Source of the DNA: Congeria kusceri
Taxonomy: Eukaryota; Mollusca; Bivalvia; Myida; Dreissenidae
Direction of reading: 5' to 3'
Assembly (NCBI GenBank): GCA_027627225.1
Contig: CM051032.1
Location: 61,316,137 to 61,380,136, forward strand
Length of the DNA stretch: 64,000 nucleotides
Under the pieces are notes generated by a model that worked only from the letters and a program-made list of their open reading frames with translations, ran no database searches and had not been told where the DNA came from. This document shows, one piece after another, positions 34,491 through 48,200 of this stretch. Both the position numbers and the translations under genes were made by a program. The first letter of the stretch is position 1, and every line of letters begins with the position of its first letter.

Positions 34491-35098
34491 CCTAAAAACA
34501 ACGAACCTATATACATGTATTACAATGCAATTACAATGTGTGCTTTTTTTCCATAACCACATTGTTTTGCAAAGGCACTTAAATCATAAATGTTATGACT
34601 GTTACGTTCCGAATTCTGATTCTGCTGCAATGTCTTCCATGATATAAGCATTAAGAAAATAAAACTGTCATGTTTGATGAAACAAATGATTGTATGCATC
34701 AGTTTTAACATTGTTACTCATTGTTTTCAACGAGTTCTGAGAGATAATAAAATAACTTAAAAACTTAAATCTAAATGTTAAAAGTTGGTTTTCAACAGCC
34801 ATTCTAAGAAGTGCTTCTGACCTTAAACACCACAGCGTTTCGATACAGTGGTCCGCTAACAACTTGATAATACAGATACAATTTTTTTGTAAACAGCATA
34901 GACTGCTTTAAGCCCCACACCATACTTGTTGCTGTTGTGCCGGAGTAAACGTTTCTCATTGTCGCAGTAATAATGCCAGTTATTAACATAAGCGTGCTCA
35001 CGTAAGCCTGGTGTTATTGAGCGCATTGTCATTTTTAATTGATCTTGAATCACAACGCACAGCATGGTAAGTTAAGGTAATATACTCCGATTGTATGT
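34491..35098. other. Innexin 3' flank, nothing recognised
   Basis: AT-rich sequence with no exon or repeat I can support. It probably contains the innexin 3' UTR. Confidence 0.4.
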
Positions 35099-36293
35099 TT
35101 ACCAATCACCTTTCGATTTCTGACAATCTTTCTTGCCTGCAAACCTGTCCCAGAGTTTGTTCACCAGGTCAATTGTTACCATATCCGTAGAGTTGGCCGT
35201 TATCATTCTCAGGACAAACACGCCATCTTCCCGAAGGTATTCGTCGACAAATCTATGGCGTAACTTTTTGTCAAATTGCTTATCATGCAAAGTTTCACCG
35301 ATTTTCAAGTACTTTATGACAAACCTATGTCGAGTGGACTTGAAAGTAACGACATAACACCACTGCAGAAAGTTGATACAGGCAAGAACGGCGACGAAGA
35401 CAAACCAAAACCAGAGCAATATGAAGAATTTCTCGTTGAATAAATTGATTGGCAATACGCACTGGGTGGTATGACGCCTGACATTTTGGAGCTGTCGAAT
35501 CTGAAAATCGCAGAAGGTAACAAGAGGGAATCGCGGACTGTTTCTCCACGGTCGATTCTCACCCAACTTCTCCATGACCTCAAACCCGTACCAGTTGTAA
35601 GATACCGCCAGGAAAGAGTTCAGCATAAAGAATTGCCCAATCACGTTTGCAACGTATAGCAACTTCACGAAGAGAAAAAGGCCGGCCAAGAAGGTGCCTC
35701 CTCGTTTGCTGCACAGGCATCCGAACAGTCCTGTAACTTTATCTCGTGTACGGGTATACAAATTGTCTTTGTAGCTACGTTCTGTTTGCAACCATTTGTC
35801 AACATGGTATGCAAGGCGGTCAATGGCATCTTCGCGATCTCCCGGCGACAAACATTGGGTACTCTGCGACAAGTCCACGACACTGTGAAGGCTGATACCT
35901 GAATACGAGTGCATTGTCCTCCATATGACATTGGGGAACTTAAACATGAGCGCTTGCAAGAGAAGAATCAGCGGCACCCATTGATAGTAAGTAAGTTCTC
36001 TATCTTTGCGTGTTTGAAAGTCCACGGGCAAATGCTCGAAGAATGAGATGTGGTAAGTGTTGGAAATCCAGCAGTAGTTCTCAACGTAGGTTTTGAACCA
36101 TTCTTTCTCGTACTCTGCGGCTACCCAGCAGTGGATAGGTTTTCCCACATACTGAGCAGTTGACACCAGTAAGGCGACGATGACGAGGAAGATGCTGGTG
36201 TGCAAGTGAGACATTCGGTCTATCCAGTCATCTGTGTGATGGCCAGTTAGCTCTTGAAATCGCTTCTTCACTTCGGAGAAAATCAATTCAACC
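35099..36293 (-). CDS. Innexin (gap-junction / hemichannel protein), large 3' exon
   Basis: The frame reads to TAG at 35099. Numbered from the TTG at 36286 it has 395 residues. Four membrane segments: about 31-48, 104-122, 199-226 and 287-310. Each extracellular loop has two cysteines (C53, C72; C259, C276). The family signature YYQWVPLILLLQALMFKFP is at 100-118, and YVGKPIHCW is at 46-54. Innexins form invertebrate gap junctions and hemichannels in the plasma membrane. There is no ATG at the 5' end: an in-frame TAA lies just upstream, and an acceptor (CTTCTTTTTTAAAG, exon from 36293) precedes the frame, so a short first coding exon with the start must lie upstream. I did not find it. The C-terminal tail is cytosolic and charged. 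Confidence 0.93.
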
Positions 36294-37161
36294 CTTTAAA
36301 AAAGAAGGTATTTTATAAATATATTTGTTAACAAATGTTTAACGAGATTGATTTTACTCAAACAGAAAGGCAGAACACTCAATACGCATTATTAAACAAA
36401 ATTCAAATTGCAACTTTTCCCAGATAATCATTTTTATAATTATGTACTTTCATAATTTCATTAACCATTATTTTCTTACAAAACCGAATATCAAGCGCAC
36501 ATTAGTATCAACATAATTATACTGGTGTTTTATCTGATTATTTTTTTTTACAAAAGGGGAGAAAAAGACAAAATTGCAGACCACCTCTGAGTCGAATAAG
36601 ATATCATAGTTAAATATGCGTTCTATGCATTTTCTTTTTATTTAGTGTCATAATGCAACACAAAATATGCAAAACACACGTTCAATAACTAGATTTAATG
36701 CTGCAGTCATTGTTGCAAATGGATACTTATGTACTTACGTACATATTACAGCAGTTATTTAGTTTTAGTTGTCGAGACTACAATATGATCTTACATTGTT
36801 ATTCTTAACAATGCTCGTATTGAGAACATACAAAAACATTTTAACTGCTAGTTAATGTGTGATCTTTGTTGCATATGTCCGTCTATTGATATCTAGACTA
36901 CTTCAAAACAAAAGTTTTCTGAAGTAGATGCATTATCACGTTTAACATCCAAACTTTGATACTTCTGTCCAGTTAAGACAATACACTGTGGTTTTACAAT
37001 TAGCTAAATGCACGAGCAGTCACACTATATATGACAAACAATACATGTGGTAACATTGTTGTAAAAATGAAGAGTGGCTAATCGATGCACATTCTGAAGC
37101 TATTGCTACACAACTTGTCTTCACAATACTGTTTGTTATGTTGTTTAGATTGTTCGCATTT
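36294..37161. other. Innexin upstream intron, nothing recognised
   Basis: AT-rich. The missing first innexin exon could lie here or further upstream, but no ATG-bearing exon with a fitting phase-2 donor stood out. Confidence 0.4.
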
Positions 37162-37438
37162 TTAACAGTATTTCAGCCATATCACGGCGGTCAGTTAACC
37201 TACTCACACTTCTCCTGAGAAAGCTTAACCGATCTAAACGGTTTACCTGTACTAAGTGCACATACCTATGTCAGTAACTGACAACTGCCCTACTGGAATC
37301 AGAGGTAGGGGGAGAATGGCCGTAGAAATCATTTTATGACCAATCCCAACGCAAGTTATGTGGCCGGGCTGGGGCTCGAACTCACGATCCCCGGATTGAA
37401 AGCCCAGCGCTTTACCAACTGAGCTAGCCGGGTCCGGC
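37162..37438 (-). mobile_element. tRNA-derived SINE, copy A
   Basis: The minus strand starts with a tRNA-like head (GGCTAGCTCAGTTGGTAAAG, box B GAGTTCGAGCCCC, anticodon-loop region CTTTCAA resembling tRNA-Glu TTC). A body of about 190 bp follows, shared with the copy at 60181-60464, ending GAAATACTGTTAAAAA. About 85% similar by eye. Confidence 0.85.
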
Positions 37439-38101
37439 TTTTTCTTACAATACATGAAATATTTAATGTTCTTATGCTGGATTTTTCAATTGAACTAAAT
37501 ATAAATGTTTTGAAATCTAATTACGAAATATAACCTGGCTCTAAGGTATTGGTGGGAACGACATGATTAACTCCATATTAAAAAAAAAAAGATCAAGTGA
37601 ATACTTTTAGGCCTCGTGTCCGTCAGTTGTCTATGATTCTGTGATATTTTAATTGTATAGATCTATAGGAGTATTGATCCGAGAAAAAAAAAACAACCTG
37701 AGTATGTTTATAGCAGTGGACTACATTGTACAGGACAAGATCGTTTTCAAGTTAGAATTTTTTCAGGACATATCCGTATCAAATTTTAAGTATTCAAGTT
37801 CGATGAATATTAAACATAAATACCATTTTGCAGCACAGTTTGCGTAACGTAATATACAGGTATGTAACTGTTCTGAAGAAATTCCAAAGTTAGGTTAGGT
37901 GCGCGATCTTTAATTACGTTTGTTTGGGCAAAGCACAAACAACTTTATAAGTGTATGCAAAGAAGTTTTCAAACCACAATCCTTGCTTGAAATTATAATT
38001 TCATGTTGACAAAGTTTAGTTGTTTTTTTAAATCGGTACATAATCTGCTATACGCAAATTCTAAGAAAATGTCGCCATTTAATGGATTGTTTAATACATA
38101 T

Positions 38102-38364
38102 GAGGCATGTCGTGGGAAAACCGGGCTTAATGCATGTGCGTTTAGTGTCGTCCCGGATCAGCCTGTGCAGCCCGCACAGGCTGATCCGGGACGTCACTTT
38201 CCGCTTTTACCATGGTATTTTCTGTTTAAAAAGGTCTCTTCTAAACATAAATTCACTGTAGGCGGAAACTGCCGTTCCGGATTAGCCTGTGCGGACTTCA
38301 TAGGCTGATCCGGGAAGACACTTTACGCACATGCATTAAGTTCGGTTTTCCAACGACACGCCTT
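38102..38364. mobile_element. Palindromic MITE, copy 6
   Basis: Nearly complete copy with both inner hairpins readable (CAGCCTGTGCAG and inverted partner). It lies between the innexin exon and the SHOC1-like gene. Confidence 0.85.
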
Positions 38365-38935
38365 ATATGTTTTTCTTGGCAAAATAAATAAGTTGATGGA
38401 AACAGTTTTCACGCTTTATTTACATCTCAACTTATAACCAGTACACGTCATGGCATTTTAAGAAAGCATTTTTTTTCTTCAAAGCCACCACAGAAATGTT
38501 CATGACGCAACATGGGTGAACGTAACTTTAAAATGAATTTAATTTTACCTTGGCATATCTACATTTGCTGTACATGTAGATCTAATTTATTGTGCATTTA
38601 GATGTATCTATGTAACAGTTAAATAAGAAAATACGTTTAACAATGGGAAAGATATTATTAATTGTGTAGATGTGTATTCCTAATGCCCCAGCAAAGCAAA
38701 ATAGTAGATACGCCTGTGTGCGTGCTATCAAGGACATACTGTACATGTAGATTATATATGTCATCGCTTGTTTAGTGATCTCATTTGTTCCAACAGATCT
38801 AGTACGTTTACTGTAAATTTTCAATCTCACTTATCAGCCTTCTTTTCCATCAAGTGACGTCAAAAGCGCAAGTGCGAGAGATAGGCGGGACAATAAGGCG
38901 TAAAAAAATAGGGTATGTAGGTCGGGATTTTTTTT

Positions 38936-39490
38936 ATGCCCCAGCATCTTGATGCAGAAGGCATATAGTGATCGCCATGTCCGTCCTTTCGTCCGTGACA
39001 TGGTTAAGTAGATTTTACCGTTTCGTCTAGCACCAACGCCGCTTACTACAACGCTTGGATACTTCCACAGTTGTTACTTATGACCATTCCCTATCCACCC
39101 ATATCACCCAACCTCACTTTGACCTTGACCTAATTTGGACATATAATAAATCAAAGTGCCATTCTTGGTTAACCAGATTTTATCGTTTCGTCTAGCACCA
39201 AAACCGCTTACTACAACACTTGGATATTTACACAGTTGTTACTTATGACCGTTCCCAATCCAACTATATCACCCAACCTCACTTTGACCTTGACCTAATT
39301 TGCACATACAATAATTCAAATGGGCTGTTTCTTGGTTAACTACATTGTACCATTTCGTCTAGCACCAACATCGCTTGCTACAACACTTGGATACTTACAC
39401 AGTTGTTGCTTATGACCATCCCCAATCTATCCATATCACCCAACTTCACTTTGTCCTTGACCTAATTTGGACTAAGAAATGGGCTACCCA
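38936..39490. repeat. Dispersed repeat, three monomers of about 166 bp
   Basis: Opens with TTATGCCCCAGCATCTTGAT. The block TTTCGTCTAGCACCAA recurs at 39021, 39186 and 39353, each followed by CCATATCACCCAAC and CTTTGACCTTGACCTAATTT. Confidence 0.8.
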
Positions 39491-40330
39491 GCACCAACTA
39501 GGGGCATGCGTGTTTATCAAACACAGAATCTTGTTTTATAATTATTATTATTTGGTAAATGGTCAACTGAAGATTCTAAAACTGAATATATATTCAAATC
39601 ATATCTGTAATATCCTAAAACATTGTTAATAAGTGGATGCTATCAAAACAAAACATTTATTTATCCAAAAAACATTTAATTATTGAAAAAAGGTAAATAA
39701 AACATACAATTATATGAGAAACTCAATAAAATGTTATAGTGTCGGGGCATTTTTTTTAGGGTAGATCGGGTAACATGAAACATTTTTTTATGCCTTATCA
39801 TAATTTGTCTTGCTGTCGCGGGACACTTCCATAATAACATTTGAGGTGCAATAATGGGGTTGTTTTCCGTAAAAAAAATGTTACTATATACGGTAACATA
39901 TGTATTAATTGTATTTAAAGTGATTACGTCATTTATCACAGAAATCAGTAAGATCAACATACGCATATTCATAATAACAATCCTTTGGTCTTTTTAACAA
40001 TTTTATAAGCACACAGCCATCTTGCATTTAAAATACCCGTGTCACCAAAAAGATTCTGCGTATATTACTGCCATGCTAAGACAACACGGAATACCACACT
40101 GGCACTCCACACAATTTTTTGCATTCACTTTAAAAGGACCACTTTTAAATGGCCAGCGCTGGTCATGAAAAAAACATTTCAGACACTATAAACACAGATT
40201 TAACGGAATATTCTTCCCTTTATTTCGCTCTTGTCCGTTCTACGCCAAACGCCAATAACTAAGTATTAGTTAACGATTGATTATTATAATTAATATTCAA
40301 ATTTGTTAGTGCATATTTTACTACAGAATG

Positions 40331-40853
40331 AACAAGAGATGTTTGTAAAACATGTATGCCCCCGACTTGCAGCCAAGTTGTGAATATGTGCAACTGTTAA
40401 GAATTTTTTTTAATATGCAAGCCCAAGCGAGGTCTCGATATACGGTATCTATGTATGAAGTTTCATTAAAATATCTCGATGCGTTCTCAAGTTATTGAGA
40501 GGAAACCGTTTTTCTATTTTTAGTAATGGTGACCTTGACCTTGATCCCATCCATCCCATATGAAATCCCAAGACAGGTCTCGATGTAAGGTATCTATGTA
40601 TAAAGTTTCATTAAAATATCTCAATGCGTTCTCAAGTTATTGAGGGGAAACCGTTTTTCTATTGGTAGCAACGGTGACCTTTGACCTCAAAATTAATAGG
40701 GCTCTTCCTTTCCTCCCAAGTAACCAGCGTACCAACTTTCATGATCGTAGGTCAAAGCGTTCTCGAAATATCTCGGACAGACCTACCGACCGACCGACGA
40801 ACGGACAGTTGCAAAGCAAGATACCCCCACTACTTAGAAGGGGGGCATAATTA
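40331..40853. repeat. Composite repeat, AACAAGAGATGTTTG...GGGGGGCATAAT type
   Basis: Starts AACAAGAGATGTTTGTAAAA and ends GAAGGGGGGCATAATTA. The inside has two inverted monomers of the 138-bp family (TGCGTTCTCAAGTTATTGAG, GGTGACCTTGACCTTGATCC). A related copy is at 46725-47553. Confidence 0.8.
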
Positions 40854-40855
40854 AG

Positions 40856-42123
40856 ACATAGAACACACCAAATGAATGTTATCGCATAAGGCGTTTTCCT
40901 GCTAAACATTTTGTTCTGCGCTTCTGTCTGGGATACAATAATATAATACATTTTATTGTGTAAGTAAATGTAACACTATTAATGTGTAGACAAACAAACA
41001 AGTTACTACATAAATTTAAGGAATTATTAACAGCAAACATGTGCAGTCATTTGATAACTCGCAATACAATTATTGAAATACATAAAAGTACTTACATAGC
41101 TGCTGGATAAAGGTAACAAAACAGTAGTGGTTTAAACAACCTGTCACCGCAGTGACAATTCAACAATGAATGATAATTCCCATCCCCCCCCCCCCCCAAA
41201 AAAAAACACACACTTTAGTTTACGGCTCTTATCAGTCGCCGTCAAATAGGGAGCGCATCTGTGATAACGACATTCATTTCTTTTAAAATTTATTATCTGA
41301 ACTATGCGCTGAACGTTATATATTACGATTTAAGTGTCATTTGAAATGAAGCATTGATATAAAAAAACATTCAGTACGCGATAATTCAACTGAAGTTACA
41401 TGAAATCGATGCGATTTGCAAATTAACCAAACAATTTTTTATCGTTACTTTATAGGTACATAGAGCAATTCGCAGGTTATTTACATCTCTAAATGTTACA
41501 TATAATTCAATTAATGTTCATTGAACATTCGGAATTATTCTGAATCCTAATAAAGTAAAAGAAGAGACAATGCAAAGTTTTTATGGTAATTTCTGTAAAA
41601 AAATATTTGACAGTAGCTCCTTCATACATTTTGTCGAGCACACGAAAATCAGATCGACCTTCAACTTTCTCCGCCTATACAGTTAAATGTGTACTACTTT
41701 ATCACTGAGATATCATTCCGCCATTTGAAGTGTTTATCCAACTTATGCACGTACTATGATTGTCAAGCACCATATGCAGACCATTATTCGAAAAAAATAA
41801 ATTAATGTACAGTAAACATGGTAGTTGTATTAATTATATAGTTATACAGGACTACGAACACTTACATAACTTAGTTATATTTATTTTACAAACTTCCAAA
41901 AAAGAATAAAATTGAAGGGGAACAAATCAATGTGTGAGAAATTAACAAACACTGGTCGTTATTCAAACACAATTTATGTGATACGAACTATATGTGTACA
42001 CTGTAATGTTGCATTTGATAGAACCAGACAATCGAATAGCCGACTCAGTGCAAGTTTCAATACATTTTACTGCCGGTATTAATAACGGTAAAACATAAAC
42101 GCCATCAACGTCACAAATATTTT
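40856..42123. other. Region downstream of the SHOC1-like gene, no gene recognised
   Basis: AT-rich. It contains a C-run followed by an A-run at 41185-41209. No exon could be supported. Confidence 0.45.
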
Positions 42124-42242
42124 TTATTGAAAAACTAGTTTTGTTTGTCCTGTAAGTCCAGGCATTTTCTGGTAGGTTAGTCTCAGTTTCTTCATTGGCG
42201 TCGAATGAGTCACCGATGTTCTGTTGGTCACGTCTTCAGAAC
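42124..42242 (-). CDS. SHOC1: SHOC1-like terminal exon; stop lies in AATAAA
   Basis: Codes for [18 protein letters not shown] plus [20 protein letters not shown], then TAA at 42126-42124. The stop is embedded in CAATAAAAAA, so the canonical polyadenylation hexamer overlaps the last codon and the stop. The acceptor is TTCTATAG. Confidence 0.82.
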
Positions 42243-45200
42243 CTATAGAACCAGTTATATGCACATTTACCAGGGATGTGTACATATAAATATCGGTACA
42301 TTCAGTTACGCTTGGTGAATATTTATTTATACAATACATGTACAAGTTATACATCCTGGAGTTCAATCCAGTCCTTAAATTTTGCGCGTAAAACTGGCAT
42401 TAAACTTAACGGCATTATCAAGTCCGGAGAACATTTGAAGCTGCAAGTAAACACAAGTACAATGCAGACTAATTCAATATTCAAATAGAAGTAACCTACG
42501 TTGGCGCTAAGAAATAACCAATATTAACCAAAAATGTTGATAGATTTTTGCAAAGATGCCTGAAATTTTAAAATATTTCCCTCAGAAAATGTGAAAATAT
42601 ACACCATTTGCAAATAAGTCCAAAAGTTTAATAGCCATTTTGGCTACTGTTAACGCTAACCCAGAAAGTAACCACTGTAATGGCTTACCAGGGTATAAAA
42701 CACGCTCAATCTCCCTATTTTCATAATCCAGATCCATTGGTGGCGAATTTTCCGTTGCCCATGGTGACTGAACCATGCGTAATCTCTCTGCTTCGGAAGC
42801 AAGTAAGTTTCCTTGTGGAAAATAACTCGAAACGTTAATTCGAATAACAAACCGGTAGAAAACAGTCTAGACGATATTAATTAACCCACTATACCGAAAC
42901 ACAACCACTACAGTTGCAGATTCAAAACACATTTTACAAGTAACCGTACCAGTACTTGTGTACTAGTTTTCTATACACTATAAATGTACATTTCCATATA
43001 CTATTAATTTATTTAAAGAAACCAATGGCATGACCTTTTAAAGATGCAACCCATGCAAAGGACACGAAACAATTGCAAAGGAAGCATGAAAGGGCAAACA
43101 AACAACACTGCGGTCATACAAAGAAAAACAGACGTGAGATAAGGTAAAATCTTAGAATATTCTGTCAAAAGATTACATAAAGCAAGGACTCACCGGATAT
43201 TTTTCCAGCATCTCTTGGCGTTTGTCGCTGTTGAGGTTGTGCAAGGCCAATGCACAGTTTTGAACGAGATGTTCTTTTACCAAACCTGTTAAATGGATAA
43301 GAAAGATTAGTGATTACGTAAGTATTAAAGCAGCACAGAAAAATATTAGTACGAAGGTCAAAATATTATTTACATGTACTTTATTTTCGGGACAGCTTTA
43401 TGTGGGAATATCCATTAACCTTAACCCACACATTAAAGGGGTAGAGCTCTATATTCAGATTGTATTAGTAATTTAGTAGTTTACCTCGCAAACTGCTGAG
43501 AATTCTCAATCAATTTCCGTGTCGTTTCACGGAGGTCATCTTCCAGAGACCGCGTCTGTGGGGTCGACACTACATTCTGCTGGAGCTCTTTCCTGATAGT
43601 GAGTCTATCTATTTCTGGGTTTAAATACAAATTCTTAGACCTTCCGATTTCCCTCTCAAACAATTTTGTTTTTTTAACATCAGTCTCATCAACACTGGAG
43701 CACGATATATCACTGTTGGGATCCGATATATCGATTATTTTAGGTTTGAAATCGAACCGCACTTCGCTTCTTTCAGTTGTTCTGCTGTGAATTTCGTTGA
43801 CATCATTTGGGAAATCTTCATCATATGATAAATACGGTATATATGATACGCCACTGCTATCGCAAGTTTGATTGTCTTGCGAAACCGTACATCTATCTGT
43901 ATGCAGCATATCAAAGCCCACGTTGTCAACGTTGTTTTGGGAAACTTGTTTGTAACTGTCATCAACACGTTCGTTTTGGATGGACATATCAATTTCTTCT
44001 GCTGATGGAAATTCCAGTTCAATTTCCCGTCTAGACAGTCTGCCATTGGAACCACTGTCTTGATGTTTGTGAGAGCCAGCCGTTTCTGGACACGAACCAT
44101 CACCAACACTCCCATGTCTAACTGCAGGATTTTCATCAATAAAGGTCCTCTTCGCATTCCAGGGGAGACCATGATTGTAATCAAACACAAGCCCATTATT
44201 AGACTGAATAGTAACATTATCCCCGACTATCTCAGAACTTAATGGTTCTCCACTATCAGCACCACAAACATACGTTCCAGTTGTGTTACTGTGGCTTCTT
44301 CTAGGATGGTTTGAGCTGCTTGTCAATGATACACTTCTTTGATCCCATCTGCGACCATTCTCTCGCCGACTGAAATCAGCATTCTTTGTTGAAAACTCAA
44401 CATCGCTTACAGGCAAGCATTCAGAGTTACAGCGATCAGAAATGGCGTTTGAATGTGTTCCAGTTCTTGGCAACATACATGCTGTTACTTTAGCCACTCT
44501 GTACTCAGTTTCATCGTCGTTTTCCTCGTCAGGCATTGCTCTTTCAAAGTTGGAATCTTGAAGCTTTTGTAATCCTGACTTTTGATTGCCATAAGCAGTT
44601 AATGACTGAAAAGACAAAGCTGCCTAATGTCGAATGCGGTTGTTAATAATATAATAGAAAGCAATTGTTTTCAATTTTAACGACTTAGCTTAACAACTGC
44701 ATCACCTATTCAAATCGGTACAATTATCATATTTTAAAACTAAAATGCGCACACATTATGTTTGTTAAAATACTACTTAATATTATAAAGTAATAAATAA
44801 ACAACTTGTTAATTATTAGCTATTGATGGGACAATGCAAACAAGCCTATTGCTTATATTTTAATGTGTGTTACCAATTTCCAATGAGACATCAATATTTC
44901 AAACTTATTCACCATGTTATGCAATACAGAATTTTATTATAGTATTATCATATTAGTATATCACTAGTGCTAACCAGCAAAGAAATTCGACAACACAACG
45001 TATCTTACCTCAAGTACCTTCCTCGGTACCCACTTCAAGTTGGCTGCAAGCTGGTCAACAGTCAATTGGAAAATCTGTCCCATCTTCAAATTGCTGGCCA
45101 TTAATTGAGCACTGATGATGAAGCACGTACATGCATATTTCATTATTTGGTTATTTGGTACATACATTATAAAGAACAATCGAAGTGCAATCGAAAGTGA

Positions 45201-48200
45201 ACATTCACAAACTAAAAAAATAAGTCAGCAATACATTCATGTTTTGATGAAAAAGCTAATAATTCACACAACTTAACATCAACAATAATGCACAATTGCT
45301 ACCAGTGGTTTACATACTTACTTAAATGAGCTCATGCACGGCAATGAAAGAAGAAATTTCTCTTTCTGAAATCCATTAATATAATAAGTATATTTATTGC
45401 ATGTTTATGTTTGTAATATTTATACAAATTCTGCATTGTATTGCTATACCTGAAAAGGTCAATAACTTTAAATGACTTAATACTGTACTACAAGAGGGCT
45501 GTAAGGCCCTAGGTCGCTCACCTGAGGGGCTAAGCAAGTTTCATGTTGATTGTGCAACAAATGAGGCCTCAATAGTGTTCACAAGCTTTTTCTTCAATTT
45601 GCCCTAGTGACCTAGTTTTTGACACCACACGAGATACCAGAACAAATAATCTGAGCAAGTTTCATATTGTTTGGGCAAAAAATGTGGCCCCTTGAGTTTT
45701 CACAAGCTTTTTGAAGTGACCTAGTTTCACAAGCTTTTTCAAGTGACCTAGTTTTTGACACTGCATGACCAAGTTCGAACTCATCCAAGATATTATTGGA
45801 ACAAATGTTTTGGGAAAATTTCATGAAGATTGGGCAATAAATGTGGTTTAAAGAGTGTTCACAATGTAAATATTGACGAAAAACAACGAATGACACACGA
45901 TGGACAAAAGGTGGAGTTTAATAGAGTGTCACCCGAGGAACATTTCTGTGAAATAATTATGAAATACAGCATGCAGTTTTTGACAAGATTTTCAATGTTT
46001 TCTATATAGCCATATAAAGAAAACTCCTCAGCCCCCTGGCAGCCATGTTGACAACGAATCAAACTGATCTGAAGGAATTAGCTAGTGTCACCCAAGGACC
46101 ATTTCTGTGAAATTAATTTGAAATCCAGCAAGCAATTTATGACAAGAAGATTTTCAAAGTTGTCTTTATAACCATGTTATAAAAATTTCCCCGCCCCCTG
46201 GAGGCCATGTTTTTATCGAATCAAAACAATTTGAAGGAATAAGGTAGATGGTCCGCCCATGAACATTCCTATGAGATTATTTCGAAATACAGCAAGTGGT
46301 TATAGACAAGAAGATTTCAGTATAGCCATACAAAGAAAACTGTCCTGCCCCCTGATGGCCATGTCTTTCAACAGATCGGAACCATTTTCAAACTCGACCG
46401 AGATATCATAAGAACAAATGATCTGAGCAAGTTTCATGTTGATTGGGTGAAAAATGTGGCCTCAGAATTTTCACAAGCTTTGTCTTCAATTTGACCTAGT
46501 GACCAAGTATTTCAAACCACATGACCCAGTTTCGAACTCGTCTGAGATATCATTAGAACAAATGTTTTGGACAAGTTTCATGACAATTGGGCAATAAATG
46601 TGGTCTATAGTGTTCATAAGCCAAAATGTTGACAGTGAACGAAAAATGACGAACGACAGACAAAAGGTGATCACAAAAGCTCACCATGAGCATGTTGTGC
46701 TCAGGTGAGCCAATAACAATATAAAACAAGAGATGTTTGTAAAACATGTATGCCCCCAAGTCGTCAATATGTGCAATTGTTAAGAGATTTTTTTTTATAT
46801 TGTATGTGCACATTAACACATGGGGAGGAAATTAAAGTTGACGCTTTAGAAAGTCAATATAAAGCTGAAAGAACGATAGAGTATAATTATGGATTTATTT
46901 TTACAGTCTATTATATAAGGATACCTGTTTTCTGTTTGATTTAAACATCAAATAGGCCAAAACATCCCTAGATATCCTGTGGAACCACAATGATCTACAG
47001 AGAAAACAGTTTTCATGTTACAAGCCCCTGTGACCTTGACCTTTGACCTGTTGACCTCAAAATTGATAGGCGTCTTCCTTTCCTCCAGAGTAACCAGCAT
47101 ACCAACTTGGATGATCGTAGGTCAAAGCGTATTCTACATATCATGTGGAAACAAAATGGTCTACAGAGGAAACAGTTTTAACGTTACAAGCCTCTGTCAC
47201 CTTGCCCTTTGACCTGTTGACCTCAAAATTGATAGGCGTCTTCCTTTCCTCCCAAGTAGCCAGCATACCAACTTAAATGATCGTAGGTCAAAACGTTCTC
47301 TAGATATCGTGCGGAAATGAATTTCATGTTACAAGCCCCTGTGACCTTCACCTTTGACCTGTTGACCTCAAAATCAATAGGCGTCTTCCTTTCCTACCAA
47401 GTAACCAGCATACCAACTTAAATGATCGTAGGTCAAAGCGTTCTCTAGATATCATGCGGAAACGAAATGGTCTACAGACAGACCGACCGACCATCCGACC
47501 GACGGACAGGTGCAAATCAATATACCCTCACTTCTTCAAAGGGGGGCATAACTATGGAACTTAAAAAATTACAAAAAGTACGGAAATTGTACAAGGTATT
47601 CAGCACCACAAATAAATTTTAAGGCATTTTGATACATTTCTGTTATATCACAATAAAATACCTTCTAAAAATGAGCTTACATAGAGAAAACATCTCTATA
47701 CTTTTACAAAGTACCTCAGTCAAATCTTGAGAGATCCATGTCCTTTCCAGCCAATCTGACCATGTTCTCTCATTTTTAGATTCCATGACAGACTCACTTA
47801 TGTTCCTCACATAGAATGCCACCTCCTCAGTGTTCTCACACAGAATGATCTAAAAGAATTGGTGTTCTTCAATGCTCTTGCTCAAACAAAAACCACATAT
47901 ACCAGTACTAGCGATTTATTGTATGAACTAGAACTCCACACATCGGATGATAACTCAAGAATGATATGAGCAATTATGCCAAAAACTGAACTTGACCTTC
48001 CTTTTATGCCTACTAACACTTCCATAAAGTTTCATAAAGATACAACAAAAACTTTGTAAGTTATTGTCTGCACAAGCCTTATATGAACGATTTTAAAAAA
48101 AGGGGCATAACTCAAGAACGATAAGAGCAATAAAGTCGAAAATCGAACTTAACCTTCCGTTTATGCCTACTAACACTTCCATAGTGTCATAATAAAAGCA

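Noticed and set aside
37381..37436. Functional tRNA-Glu gene on minus
   Set aside because: It is followed directly by a SINE body shared with 60181-60464, so it is a SINE head and not a tRNA gene.
42656..42850. Alternative frame [18 protein letters not shown] over exon 42689-42787
   Set aside because: The chosen frame ([19 protein letters not shown]) is the one consistent with phases of both neighbouring exons.
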